Shown one piece after another: positions 19,522-28,722 of a stretch of 64,000 nt of DNA. Both the position numbers and the translations under genes were made by a program. Numbering within the stretch: position 1 is the first letter of the stretch; each line of letters starts with the position of its first letter. The notes beneath the pieces were generated by a model that had not been told where the DNA came from, did not search any database, and worked only from the letters and a program-made list of their open reading frames with translations. The DNA is from Paraburkholderia aromaticivorans (GTDB lineage Bacteria > Pseudomonadota > Gammaproteobacteria > Burkholderiales > Burkholderiaceae). The stretch covers positions 1,178,001 through 1,242,000 of the forward strand of contig NZ_CP022989.1 of assembly GCF_002278075.1 (NCBI RefSeq). Direction: 5' to 3'.

Positions 19522-20076
19522 ATGGCTCTCAAATCGACGATTTACAAGGCGGAACTGCAGATCGCCAACATGGACCGGCACTACTACGCCGACCATTCGC
19601 TGACGATCGCCCGCCATCCCTCGGAAACCGACGAACGGATGATGGTCCGCGTCGCCGCGTTCGCGCTGTTCGCGCGAGAACGCCTCGAATTCTGCAAAGG
19701 TTTGTCGGACGTGGACGAACCGGACCTGTGGGAAAAGGACCTCACCGGTGCGATCGAAACATGGATCGAAGTCGGTCAGCCGGACGAGCGGCGTATCGCC
19801 AAGGCAAGCGGCCGCTCGAACGAAGTGATCGTGATCGCCTACGGCGGCCGCGCGTCGGACATCTGGTGGCAGGGCGTGCGCAACAAGGTGGAACGCATGC
19901 GCAACGTGACGGTGTGGACGCTCGGCGAAGATGTCGCCACGGCGCTCGGCTCGCTGGCCGAACGGACCATGCGCCTGCAATGCACGGTGCAGGACGGCGA
20001 AGCCTGGCTCGGCAGCGCCGAAGCCGATGCGGTGAAGATCGAATGGACGGTGCTGAAAGCGCCCGCCAACGCCTGA
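19522..20076 (+). CDS. yaeQ: YaeQ-family protein
   Basis: A 184-residue protein matching E. coli YaeQ throughout: MALKSTIYKAELQIANMDR at the start, then LTIARHPSETDERMMVR, GQPDERRIAKAS and the late RTMRLQCTVQDGEAWL. YaeQ has a PD-(D/E)XK-like nuclease fold but no firmly established biochemical role. The start at 19522 matches the family N-terminus. A frame extending to 19432 adds residues without family support. Confidence 0.9.
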   Translation: MALKSTIYKAELQIANMDRHYYADHSLTIARHPSETDERMMVRVAAFALFARERLEFCKGLSDVDEPDLWEKDLTGAIETWIEVGQPDERRIAKASGRSNEVIVIAYGGRASDIWWQGVRNKVERMRNVTVWTLGEDVATALGSLAERTMRLQCTVQDGEAWLGSAEADAVKIEWTVLKAPANA

Positions 20077-20088
20077 CGCCGCAAGCGC

Positions 20089-20514
20089 CTAGAGCGACGT
20101 CACCCGCGCCGCTTCCGGCGGCCCCTTGAGTTCGACCATGTTGCCCTCCGGGTCGAACAGATACAGCGACTGTCCATAACCGTCCGCGCCATAGCGCAGT
20201 CCCAGTTCGCCCAGCCGCGCGCCGTGCTCGGCCAGATGCGTCTTGAGCGCCTCGGCGTCGAACGGATCGATGCGCAAACACACGTGATCCATATTCCGCC
20301 CGCTGCCCGGCACACCGTTTTCGGCATGGTCGAGCTTCGCGCCGACCTGCAACAGGTCGATCAGCGAGCGCCCCGCGCGCAACTGGGTCAGGCCCAGATC
20401 GCGCTGCTCCTTCTCCACGCTGCAGCCGAGCACGTTGCAATAAAAACGCGCCATGGCCTCGACATTCGTCGCCCGAATGACGATGTGATCGATCTCGCGA
20501 ATGTGGATTTTCAT
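20089..20514 (-). CDS. VOC-family (glyoxalase/fosfomycin-resistance fold) protein
   Basis: A 141-residue VOC protein with one complete unit. The metal-ligand His/Glu pattern is seen in IDHIVIRATNVEAM, the central MDHVCLRIDPFD and the C-terminal LYLFDPEGNMVELKG. The family includes glyoxalases, dioxygenases and antibiotic-modifying enzymes; nothing here fixes the substrate. It is convergent with yaeQ, with only 12 bases between stop codons. Confidence 0.85.
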   Translation of the reverse strand: MKIHIREIDHIVIRATNVEAMARFYCNVLGCSVEKEQRDLGLTQLRAGRSLIDLLQVGAKLDHAENGVPGSGRNMDHVCLRIDPFDAEALKTHLAEHGARLGELGLRYGADGYGQSLYLFDPEGNMVELKGPPEAARVTSL

Positions 20515-20612
20515 GTCGAACGCCCCTTGGCCGCTTCGAAGAATGGGTGAATAGCCAGTGTAGAAGAAAGGACGGCGCTGCGAATGAGGGCCGCATCAGA
20601 GAGGTCCAGACG

Positions 20613-20642
20613 AAAAAAAGCCCGCTCTATGTGGAGCGGGCT
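20613..20642 (-). terminator. Rho-independent terminator (minus strand)
   Basis: A 9-bp perfect stem with a six-base loop, followed on the minus strand by seven Ts. No minus-strand protein gene lies just upstream of it, which is why a small RNA is proposed. Confidence 0.85.
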
Positions 20643-20676
20643 GAATCCATATCAGGAGGAGACATGGAGGAGACAA
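20613..20676 (-). ncRNA. Candidate small RNA with two anti-Shine-Dalgarno motifs
   Basis: On the minus strand, −10-like TATATT (20682-20687) and −35-like TTGCGT (20705-20710) are spaced 17 bases apart. They precede a stretch holding two copies of TGTCTCCTCC-like sequence. The strand ends in a perfect 9-bp hairpin (AGCCCGCTC with its complement) and a run of Ts. The predicted transcript is about 65 nt with no reading frame. CUCCUCC loops are used by many bacterial small RNAs to pair with ribosome binding sites. On the plus strand the same bases could serve as ribosome sites for a 48-codon frame at 20664, which I consider less likely. Confidence 0.55.
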
Positions 20677-20888
20677 GTACTAATATACACATGGGGTTGA
20701 TGCGACGCAATAACTTTTTAAGGGAAAACCCGATATCGGGCCAAATTGTCGCACTTTGCGGCAAGACGATTGCCTGGCATGGCTTTCAGGGTTACGAAGA
20801 AGCGCAATGACAGAGCAAGAACCGGGGCGTAGTGTGTCGGCATGCGGCCTACATTGGTGAGCATCGACACCGCCCGACCGGGACCATC

Positions 20889-22079
20889 ATGAACCGCAAT
20901 CCTGCCGACACCACCTCCGGCGCCGCCAGCTGGACTTCCGACGACGAGCGCTGGGAAGCCGTCACACGCCGCGAGCCGCAGGCCGACGGCGCGTTCTTCT
21001 ACGCCGTCAAAACGACCGGCGTGTTCTGCCGCCCGTCGTGCGCGTCGCGCCAGCCGCGCCGCGAGAACGTCGCGTTCTTCACCGACGCCGCGGCCGCTCG
21101 CGCCGCGGGCTTTCGCGATTGCAAGCGCTGCCAGCCCGGCGGTCTGCCGCGCGAGCTGGAAATCGTGAACCGCGCGTGCGCCGCACTGGACGCCGACCCG
21201 CAACAACGTCTCACGCTCGCGCAGTTGAGCGACGCCGTGCATGTCAGCCCGTTTCACCTTCAGCGCCTGTTCAAACGCGTAGTCGGCGTGTCGCCGCGTC
21301 AATATCAGGCCGCGCAACGGGGCGCCGCGTTGCGCGACGCGCTCCGGAGCGGCTCTGACGTCACCCGCGCCACGCTCGACGCGGGCTTCGGCTCGCCCTC
21401 GCGGATGTACGACAGCGCGTCGGCGGAGCTCGGCATGGCGCCGTCCGCTTATCGCCGCAAGGGCGCGGGACTCACCGTGCGCTATGCCTGCGCGTCGACC
21501 CCGCTCGGTTTCGTGCTGGTCGCGGCCACGGACAAGGGCATCTGCAAGATCGGTTTCGGCGACGACGCCGCCATGCTCGCCGACGACCTGCGCGGCGAAC
21601 TGGCAAACGCCGATCTGTTGGAAGATACCGAACACCTTGCGCCGTTCATCGCGCAGATCGACGCGTATTTGCGAGGCACGCGCCAGGACTTCGACCTACC
21701 GCTCGATATCGCCGCGACGGCGTTCCGCCAGCGTGTCTGGGACGCGCTGCGGCGCATTCCCTACGGCGAGACGCGCAGCTATTCGCAGATCGCCGAAACG
21801 CTCGGCACCCCGCGTGCGGTGCGCGCAGTGGCCAGCGCGTGCGCGACAAACCCGGTGGCGCTGGCGATTCCTTGCCATCGCGTGGTGGCCAAGGGCGGCG
21901 CATTGGCGGGATATCGCTGGGGTTTGCCGCGCAAGGCCGCGCTGCTCGACAACGAGGCGCAACATGCCGGCGATTTTTCGCGCGGACAGACAAGGCTCGA
22001 CGAGCGCGCCCTTGCGGGCGCCGACATCGACGACGACACCACCACCAAAAATTGGACCACGCCGCGTGAGCACGCTTGA
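20889..22079 (+). CDS. ada: Ada: bifunctional methylated-DNA repair protein and transcriptional activator
   Basis: A 396-residue Ada protein. The N-terminal zinc domain has four cysteines with exactly the E. coli Ada spacing: Cys47 (predicted methyl-phosphotriester acceptor), 51, 78 and 81. An AraC-type DNA-binding segment follows (about 105-190), then the O6-methylguanine-DNA methyltransferase domain with IPCHRV and acceptor Cys329. Methylation of the first Cys converts Ada into an activator of its own operon. alkA follows with an overlap. Residues after about 352 form a tail not seen in E. coli. Start at 20889. Confidence 0.93.
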   Translation: MNRNPADTTSGAASWTSDDERWEAVTRREPQADGAFFYAVKTTGVFCRPSCASRQPRRENVAFFTDAAAARAAGFRDCKRCQPGGLPRELEIVNRACAALDADPQQRLTLAQLSDAVHVSPFHLQRLFKRVVGVSPRQYQAAQRGAALRDALRSGSDVTRATLDAGFGSPSRMYDSASAELGMAPSAYRRKGAGLTVRYACASTPLGFVLVAATDKGICKIGFGDDAAMLADDLRGELANADLLEDTEHLAPFIAQIDAYLRGTRQDFDLPLDIAATAFRQRVWDALRRIPYGETRSYSQIAETLGTPRAVRAVASACATNPVALAIPCHRVVAKGGALAGYRWGLPRKAALLDNEAQHAGDFSRGQTRLDERALAGADIDDDTTTKNWTTPREHA

Positions 22080-22983
22080 CGAAGTCGCTACTTTCGAATT
22101 GCCGTTTAAATCACCCTTCGACTGGCCGCGCCTGCTGCGCTTCTTCGGCGGACGCGCGACGCCCGGCGTCGAAGCAGTGGAAGACGGCGCGTACCGTCGC
22201 GCGATCGATTGGGCCGGCCACGGCGGCACGCTCAGCGTGCGCCTGCATCCGCGCAAGCGCTGCCTTGTCGCCAGCATCGAAGGGCCGGTGAGCCGTCACG
22301 CCGACGCGCTCGCCGCGCCGATTGCGAAGATGTTCGATCTGCATGCGGATCCCAAAAAGATCGGCGCCGAACTCGCCGCCGACCCGTGGCTCGCGCCGCT
22401 CGTCGAAGCCGTGCCCGGCCTGCGTGTGCCGGGCGCGTGGTCGGGCTTCGAACTGGTGGTGCGCGCGATCGTCGGGCAACAGGTCAGCGTGAAGGCGGCG
22501 ACCACGATCATCGGCAGGCTGGTGCAGCGCGCCGGCGAGCGCATCGAGGGGCATCCGCACGAGAACACCGCCTGGCGCTTTCCGACGCCCGCCGCGCTGG
22601 CCGCCGTGGATCTCGCGCAGATCGGCATGCCGGGCAAACGTGTAGCGGCGTTGCAAGGCTTCGCGCATGCGGTTGCCACCGGCGACGTGCCGCTCGACAG
22701 CAGCACGGCGGACGCCGACAGCCTGCGCGCCGCGCTGCTCGCGCTGCCCGGCATCGGCCCGTGGACCGTCGAGTACGTGGCGATGCGCGCATGGCGCGAC
22801 CCCGACGCGTGGCCCGCATGGGACCTCGTGCTGATGCAGTCGATCTGCGCGCGCGATCCGTCGCTCGTGCGGCCCACGCAGCAACGCACCCGCACCGACA
22901 CGTGGCGGCCGTGGCGCGCGTACGCGGCAATGCATCTGTGGAACGAAGTGGCGGACCGCGCCGGCGCCGCGCGTGGCGGCTAA
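22066..22983 (+). CDS. alkA: DNA-3-methyladenine glycosylase II
   Basis: A 305-residue AlkA-type glycosylase that excises alkylated bases. The helix-hairpin-helix is ALLALPGIGPWTVEYVAMRA, followed by the catalytic Asp in AWPAWDLVL. It begins with GTG at 22066, inside the end of ada (14-base overlap), so the two are translationally coupled. Together they form an adaptive-response operon against alkylation. GTG was chosen because it matches the expected N-terminus; the frame is open further upstream, inside ada. Confidence 0.9.
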   Translation: MSTLDEVATFELPFKSPFDWPRLLRFFGGRATPGVEAVEDGAYRRAIDWAGHGGTLSVRLHPRKRCLVASIEGPVSRHADALAAPIAKMFDLHADPKKIGAELAADPWLAPLVEAVPGLRVPGAWSGFELVVRAIVGQQVSVKAATTIIGRLVQRAGERIEGHPHENTAWRFPTPAALAAVDLAQIGMPGKRVAALQGFAHAVATGDVPLDSSTADADSLRAALLALPGIGPWTVEYVAMRAWRDPDAWPAWDLVLMQSICARDPSLVRPTQQRTRTDTWRPWRAYAAMHLWNEVADRAGAARGG

Positions 22984-23252
22984 AGCCTGGCGCCGAACGG
23001 GGAGCAAAGCGGATCGCGGGCGAGGCCCGCGGTGGGTAAAGTGACGTGACCCACAGCCGACAGATTGGCCCAAAAGTCAGGCGGATTGACCCGGAAAAGC
23101 GGCCGCCCGGAGTGTCCGGTTAGGCCACCAGAGCGGCCTCAAGCAGCCGTCGTGGCGAGATGTTAAAGTGCCCGCTACTGAAAATTCCGCCGAACGTTGT
23201 CAACCGCGCAGTGCTGCGGCACATGGCGGCCGACAACGCCCGACTCGCATCA

Positions 23253-24869
23253 ATGCCAAACACGACACCTTCCCGCACGACCGACGCGCTCTCGCACCGC
23301 CTGTCCGTGCTGACCTCAGGCCCGCAGCGCGCCGCGCTGATACGCGGCCTGCGCGGCATCGAAAAGGAAAGCCTGCGCGTGACGCACGAGGGCAAGCTCG
23401 CCATGACGCCGCATTCGCCGGCGCTCGGTTCGGCGCTCACGCATCCGTCGCTCACCACGGACTATTCCGAAGCGCTGCTCGAACTGATCACGCCGGCTGA
23501 GCAAGACGTCGCAATCACGCTCGACAAACTCGACACGCTGCATCGTTTTGTCTACGCGGAACTCGGCGACGAGATCCTGTGGAACAACTCCATGCCGGGC
23601 CTGCTGCCCGACACCGACGAAGGCATTCCGATCGCGCGATACGGCAGTTCGAATATCGGCAAACTGAAGTACGTGTACCGGATCGGTCTCGCGCTCCGTT
23701 ACGGCCGCACGATGCAGTGCATTGCCGGCATCCACTACAACTATTCGCTGAACGAAGAAGTGTGGCGCCTGCTGCATGCCGATCAGCAATCCACCGCGAA
23801 CGCCGTCGACTTCCAGTCCGACCGCTATCTCGCGCTGATCCGCAACTTCCGCCGCACCAACTGGCTGCTGATGTATCTGTTCGGCGCGTCGCCGGCGCTG
23901 GATCGCCGTTTCCTGCGCAACCGCGAACACACGCTCGACACGTTCGACGCCGACACGCTCTACCGTCCGTACGCGACCAGCCTGCGCATGAGCGACCTCG
24001 GCTATTCGAACACCACGGCGCAAGCTGCACTGCACGCCGATTACGACACGCTGCCAGGCTACCTCGACGCGCTCGCGAAAGCCGTGAGCCAGCCGTATCC
24101 GGCGTACGAGGCGATCGGTACACAGCGCGACGGCGAGTGGGTGCAGATCAACACGAACGTACTGCAGATCGAAAACGAGTTTTACTCGACGATCCGTCCG
24201 AAGCGCATCACGTATCCGGGCGAGCGTCCGCTGCACGCGCTGGCCGCGCGCGGCGTGCAATACGTGGAAGTCCGTTGCATGGACATCGATCCGTTCGAGC
24301 CGACCGGCATTTCGCTCGAGACGTCACGCTTTCTCGACGCCTACCTGCTGGTCTGCGCGCTCGACGACAGCGCGCTGTTGCCGCCCGATGCCTATGCCGA
24401 AGCCAACCTGAACTTCGGCCGCGTGACGATGGAAGGGCGCAAGCCCTGCCTCGAACTGACACGCGACGGCCGCCCCGTGGCGATGGCGGATTGGGCAAAC
24501 GAACTGCTCGTCAAGATCGACGCGGCCGCGGCCACGCTCGACGCATTGCATGGCGGCGACGCACACGCGCGCGCCGTCGCGGTTCAACGCGCGAAGCTGG
24601 CGGATGTATCGCTGACGCCGTCGGCGCGCGTCCTGCAGACCATGCGCGAGCAGCAGCAGAGCTTCCTCGCCTTCGGCCTCGCGCAAAGCGAAGCGCACGC
24701 CGCGTATTTCCGCGCGCGTCCGCTGGATGCGGAGCAGACCAGGGCATTCACCGATCTCGCCGCGCAGTCGCTCGCAGAACAGGCCAAACTCGAACGGGAA
24801 GAAGTCGGTTCGTTCGACGCGTTTGTCGCGGCTTATCGGGCGTACACGTTGAACCGGTTCAGCGTCTGA
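23253..24869 (+). CDS. gshA: Glutamate-cysteine ligase, E. coli-type GshA
   Basis: A 538-residue type 1 glutamate-cysteine ligase, the first step of glutathione synthesis (ATP + Glu + Cys). Family segments are GLRGIEKESLRV, SALTHPSLTTDYSEALLE, MQCIAGIHYNYS and VEVRCMDIDPF. The start is uncertain: ATG codons at 23253, 23223 and 23160 are in frame and none has a clear ribosome site. 23253 gives the shortest typical N-terminus. A terminator follows. A second, unrelated-type ligase homologue (ybdK) lies at 50.5 kb. Confidence 0.9.
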   Translation: MPNTTPSRTTDALSHRLSVLTSGPQRAALIRGLRGIEKESLRVTHEGKLAMTPHSPALGSALTHPSLTTDYSEALLELITPAEQDVAITLDKLDTLHRFVYAELGDEILWNNSMPGLLPDTDEGIPIARYGSSNIGKLKYVYRIGLALRYGRTMQCIAGIHYNYSLNEEVWRLLHADQQSTANAVDFQSDRYLALIRNFRRTNWLLMYLFGASPALDRRFLRNREHTLDTFDADTLYRPYATSLRMSDLGYSNTTAQAALHADYDTLPGYLDALAKAVSQPYPAYEAIGTQRDGEWVQINTNVLQIENEFYSTIRPKRITYPGERPLHALAARGVQYVEVRCMDIDPFEPTGISLETSRFLDAYLLVCALDDSALLPPDAYAEANLNFGRVTMEGRKPCLELTRDGRPVAMADWANELLVKIDAAAATLDALHGGDAHARAVAVQRAKLADVSLTPSARVLQTMREQQQSFLAFGLAQSEAHAAYFRARPLDAEQTRAFTDLAAQSLAEQAKLEREEVGSFDAFVAAYRAYTLNRFSV

Positions 24870-24895
24870 ACAACGCGGGCCGGTACGGTGAGAAG

Positions 24896-24922
24896 AAAGC
24901 GGTCAATCAGGCCGCTTTTTTT
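24896..24922 (+). terminator. Rho-independent terminator after gshA
   Basis: AAAGCGG and CCGCTTT pair around a nine-base loop and run into further Ts, 27 bases after the gshA stop codon. Confidence 0.85.
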
Positions 24923-25079
24923 ATGCGCAGGTAACGTCTACGCCGGGCGCCCATCTTTTGCGAACGGCATCGGCAAATTCTCCGCACGTTGCGACGATTC
25001 TCTGATCCAGATGAAACACCGCCCCGACGCGGTGGTCCAAACTGACATGACGCGCATCACAGAGGGAGGATTCAACGCG

Positions 25080-25580
25080 ATGAAAAAAAGTCTGTTGGCC
25101 ATGCTGTGCGTAGCGGCAGCGGGATGTTCGACGCAAGGCCAGGTCGACCCGGACGTCATGCAGATCGCGACAACGCCGTTGACGTGTTCGAACAAAACAG
25201 AATGCGATGTCTGGTGGCAACGGGCGCAAGCGTGGGTGTCGAGCCATTCGAAATACAAGATCGAAGCGTCGACCGAGACGCTGATCCAGACTGCCGGCCC
25301 CGATGGCGGCAAGCGCGCGCTGGCGTATCAGATCACGCGCGCGGCGAACCCCGACGGCACCGCGACGATCGGCTTTGCCGCGCATTGCGATGGCTCGATG
25401 GGTTGCAAGCCGAACCCTTGGGAAGCCGGCGCCGACTTCAAGCAATACGTGCGAGGCGCCGCAGCGGGCGCGCAGCCGAGTGGCGGCAAGCCTCCGCTAA
25501 CCGAGCCTAATGGCGCGCATCCGGATGCCATGCAGGGGCAATCGATCCCGGCGGCAAATAACGAAGCCGTCACGCAATAG
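25080..25580 (+). CDS. Lipoprotein, hypothetical
   Basis: A 166-residue predicted lipoprotein. The N-terminus MKKSLLAMLCVAAAGCS carries a lipobox (AAGC), so the mature protein would start at the lipidated Cys. Further cysteines (CSNKTEC, and HCDGSMGC) suggest disulfides. The C-terminal 40 residues are rich in Pro, Gly and Ala. AGGGAGGA precedes the start at 25080. I do not recognise the family. Confidence 0.78.
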   Translation: MKKSLLAMLCVAAAGCSTQGQVDPDVMQIATTPLTCSNKTECDVWWQRAQAWVSSHSKYKIEASTETLIQTAGPDGGKRALAYQITRAANPDGTATIGFAAHCDGSMGCKPNPWEAGADFKQYVRGAAAGAQPSGGKPPLTEPNGAHPDAMQGQSIPAANNEAVTQ

Positions 25581-25666
25581 AAAACCAGACAAGCGGACGA
25601 CGCGTGCGAAGCGCCGATGGGAAGGCATCGCTTCGGCGAGCGTGCTCAAGGCATCGTCGTCGAGCT

Positions 25667-27229
25667 TCAATGTCCCATTGAAGGACCCACGCCCTTGCGT
25701 GGTTTGGTAATCCAGACCAGCACCGCAAGCACGAGAAACGCCGCGCAGGAAATGCGAAAGAAATCGTTGGTGGCCATCATATAAGCCTGCGCGGTCACCA
25801 CCTGATTCAACTGCGCTGTAATGCTGTCGCCAGACAGTCCGATGCCGGCTAGGGCATTCGTATAGGCATTGGTATTCCCGGCATAGACGTTGACCGAATC
25901 GGTCAGCATCGCGTGATGGTAGATCGTGTCGTTCTCCCAGTACGTCGTACTGATCGCCGTGCCGATCGCGCCCGACAAGGTCCGGAAGAAATTGGACAGG
26001 CCGGAGGCACTCGCCAGACGCTCATCCGGCACGCTGGAAAGCGTAATGGTGGTCATCGGCACGAAGAAGCACGCCACACCGATCCCTTGTACGAGCCGTG
26101 GCCAGATCACGTGATTGAACGGCACGTCGAGCGTGAACGTGGAGTTCCAGAACGAGACGAACGCGAACACGATGAACGCGAAACTCGCCACCACGCGAAG
26201 GTTCAACCGGTGCATGTTCTTGCCGATCATCGGCGACAGGAACAACGCGAGCAGGCCGACCGGCGCGGTCGCCAGACCCGCCAGCCCGGCGGTATAACCC
26301 ATCACGGTCTGCAACCAGAGCGGAAAAATCACCACCGAGCCGAAAAAGGCCATGAACCCGAACGAGATGATCAGCACGCCGAGCGCGAAGTTGCGATCCC
26401 TGAACAGCGAAAGATCGACGACGGGTTCTTTCTCCGTCATCTCCCACACCAGCATGAAGGCGAGCGACACCACCGCGATCACGGCGAGGGCGACGATAAA
26501 CGTCGAATTGAACCAGTCGCGATCCTTGCCGAGGTCGAGCATCATCTGCAGGCACGACACGCCGATCACGAGCAGCGCGAGGCCGACCGCGTCGATGCGC
26601 TGTTTCGTGGTCTTCGTTTCCCGGCCGCGCAGCAGCAAAAACGCGCACACCGCCGAGAACAGGCCGATCGGCACGTTGATGTAGAAGATCCACGGCCACG
26701 TGTAGTTGTCGGTGATGTAGCCGCCCATCACGGGCCCGAAGATGGGCGCGCAGATCACCGTCATCGCCCAGAGGCCCAAAGCGAGGCCGCGCTTTTCCGG
26801 CGGATACGAGCGCATCAGGATGGTTTGCGAAAGCGGAACCATCGGCCCTGAAACAAGCCCCTGCACCAGCCGGAAGGCGATCAGCGACTCGAAGTTGTGC
26901 GCGAAGCCGCACAGCGCCGAGGCAATCGTGAAGAGCAGCACGGACAGCGTAAAGAGCTTCACTTCGCCGACCCGGCGCGCCAGCCAGCCCGTCAGCGGCA
27001 CCGCAATCGCGGAGGCGACGGAGTACGACGAAATCACCCAGGTGCCCTGGCTGGTCGCCACGCCGAGGCTACCGGAAATAGTCGGCACCGCGACGTTCGC
27101 AATCGACGTGTCGAGCACCTCCATGAACGTGCCGAGCGCGAGCCCGACCGTGAGCAGGGCCAATGCGCCGCCTTTGAGCGGGGCGGGTTCGGCGGCGGGT
27201 AGGGCAGCGGCGGAAGCGGTGGCGTCCAT
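25667..27229 (-). CDS. DHA2-family MFS multidrug exporter (EmrB-like)
   Basis: A 520-residue transporter with about 14 hydrophobic segments. The DHA2 motif near TM1 is LDTSIANVAVPTI, motif A is GWLARRVGEVKLF, and motif C in TM5 is GPVMGGYI. EmrB-type pumps use the proton gradient and usually work with an EmrA adaptor and an outer-membrane channel. Here the next upstream gene is a MarR regulator on the same strand, with no emrA. The ATG at 27229 follows GGAGAAG. Confidence 0.88.
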   Translation of the reverse strand: MDATASAAALPAAEPAPLKGGALALLTVGLALGTFMEVLDTSIANVAVPTISGSLGVATSQGTWVISSYSVASAIAVPLTGWLARRVGEVKLFTLSVLLFTIASALCGFAHNFESLIAFRLVQGLVSGPMVPLSQTILMRSYPPEKRGLALGLWAMTVICAPIFGPVMGGYITDNYTWPWIFYINVPIGLFSAVCAFLLLRGRETKTTKQRIDAVGLALLVIGVSCLQMMLDLGKDRDWFNSTFIVALAVIAVVSLAFMLVWEMTEKEPVVDLSLFRDRNFALGVLIISFGFMAFFGSVVIFPLWLQTVMGYTAGLAGLATAPVGLLALFLSPMIGKNMHRLNLRVVASFAFIVFAFVSFWNSTFTLDVPFNHVIWPRLVQGIGVACFFVPMTTITLSSVPDERLASASGLSNFFRTLSGAIGTAISTTYWENDTIYHHAMLTDSVNVYAGNTNAYTNALAGIGLSGDSITAQLNQVVTAQAYMMATNDFFRISCAAFLVLAVLVWITKPRKGVGPSMGH

Positions 27230-27366
27230 CAATTCTTCTCCTCAGCCGGGAAAGCTTGTCACGGCAGCTTTATCGCGCGCGCAACATCGCACGCTTACAT
27301 GCCGGATCATTCTCTGCCCAGACAGACATCCTCAGACAATGACGCTCCTGAAAAAGCGCGTGTTGG

Positions 27367-27909
27367 TTAGCGTTTGCCGTGTTCCGGCGGCGACTCGTCG
27401 GGTGATTCGTCCTGCGATTCCTGTTGCGGCCCCAAGCCGCATCCCACGCTTGCTCCCGCGTCGATCCCGTTTGCAATGAAACGGCCGAGCAGGTCGATCA
27501 AGGTGGCGTGGTCGGCGGCGGAAAAGCCGCGCAACTGCTCGTTGAGCACGGCCGCGCCCAGGCCGGGGAGTTGCCGCGCGGCTTCGTGGCCTTGCGGCGT
27601 CAACTCGAGCTCCACCATCCGGCGGTCGGTTTCACTGCGCGTCCGAACGATAAAGCCTTTCTTTTCAAGGCGATCGAGCAGACGTGTCATCGACCCGCTG
27701 TCATAAGACATGGCGCGCGACAACTCGAACGGCGTACTCGCGCGCCGCGACGACAGCATCAGGATCACGCCGATCTGCTGCGTGGTCAGCCCTAACGGTT
27801 TGACGGCGCGATCCGTCCGCTCGACCAGCACATTGCGAGCCTTCGTCAGGTAGTAGCCAAGACTCGATTCGAGGTGAATCTCGTCTGCCTTGTAGGGACC
27901 GTCAGTCAT
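27367..27909 (-). CDS. MarR-family regulator next to the EmrB-like pump
   Basis: A 180-residue winged-helix MarR regulator. The recognition region is RAMSYDSGSMTRLLDRLEKK, and the wing contains RTRSETDRRMVELELT. The C-terminal 25 residues are acidic and Ser/Pro-rich. It sits upstream of the exporter on the same strand, about 140 bases apart, so it probably represses the pump and itself until a drug-like ligand binds. Start at 27909 (MTDGP). Confidence 0.88.
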   Translation of the reverse strand: MTDGPYKADEIHLESSLGYYLTKARNVLVERTDRAVKPLGLTTQQIGVILMLSSRRASTPFELSRAMSYDSGSMTRLLDRLEKKGFIVRTRSETDRRMVELELTPQGHEAARQLPGLGAAVLNEQLRGFSAADHATLIDLLGRFIANGIDAGASVGCGLGPQQESQDESPDESPPEHGKR

Positions 27910-28160
27910 CGTGTATCCGGGAACGTCGTCACGCAGAACGGATTTTAGCTGCCTAAGCAGACAAGTCAATCTGGATTTCGCGTAGTGCGAACGTCGGAAA
28001 AACAACACATCGGACGCACGCGGACCAAAGTATCTTGAAATTTGGTTGCATAGTCAATATTATTCCCGGCAACGAGTTACGCGCGACCCGCGCCGCCCGA
28101 GACCATGTTCTGACCGATTGCCTGCACGCCGCGAGCGACGCGCAAAAAAGGATTTCCCCC

Positions 28161-28532
28161 ATGCTGTACCTCAAAAACACGCTTGGCGGCCTGAGCCGCT
28201 CGCTGACCGATTCCGCACTGAGCACCTTTCAAGGGCCGCACCGCTGGTGGAAACTCGCGTTGTTTGCCGTGCTCTTCGTGCTGCCCGGCGGGTCGGTAGG
28301 CGTGGCGGTGCTTGCGTGGGCCGAGCATCGGCGGGGACAGAAGGGCGTCGAAGGGACGAAGGTCGAATTGCCGGCGGCGCCGCTTCCCACGTTGAACACC
28401 GCCCTGGCGGCCACCAGTGCGGACAAGCATGCCGCTCCCGGCGGCGCCTGTCAGGCGCGCGGCGACGCGCCGTGCCGTGCCGCGGCTGGCAAGCTGCTCC
28501 GGCAAGCCAAGTCGACGGAATCGCGGGTTTAA
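28161..28532 (+). CDS. Small membrane protein, hypothetical
   Basis: A 123-residue protein with a hydrophobic segment at about residues 30-54 (WWKLALFAVLFVLPGGSVGV). It is followed by a basic stretch and a low-complexity Ala/Pro-rich tail with two cysteines. AAGGA lies nine bases before the ATG at 28161. No family recognised. It is upstream of the outer-membrane factor gene on the same strand, with a gap of about 190 bases. Confidence 0.6.
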   Translation: MLYLKNTLGGLSRSLTDSALSTFQGPHRWWKLALFAVLFVLPGGSVGVAVLAWAEHRRGQKGVEGTKVELPAAPLPTLNTALAATSADKHAAPGGACQARGDAPCRAAAGKLLRQAKSTESRV

Positions 28533-28722
28533 CGGCCCGGCCGGTAACGGCGCGTAACCTTCGCGACACCCTCGGTAACACACCTGCCTCCTTCCTCCCA
28601 TTACCCTTTCAGTTTCCCGCGCCCCAGCGGGCTCATACGCTAACATTCCGGCAGACCAAGATCTCGCCCGGCCGGCGGTGCCGCGATAGGCCGCGCCGCA
28701 GCGTCCAGAAGGAATTCATTGC

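Noticed and set aside
20664..20810. A 48-codon plus-strand frame with a strong AGGAGGA before its ATG
   Set aside because: The purine-rich stretch is better explained as the complement of the anti-Shine-Dalgarno motifs of the minus-strand small RNA candidate. The peptide has no recognisable feature. It remains an alternative.
25594..25666. Hairpin CGAAGC/GCTTCG after the lipoprotein gene as a terminator
   Set aside because: The stem is interrupted and no T-run follows on either strand.
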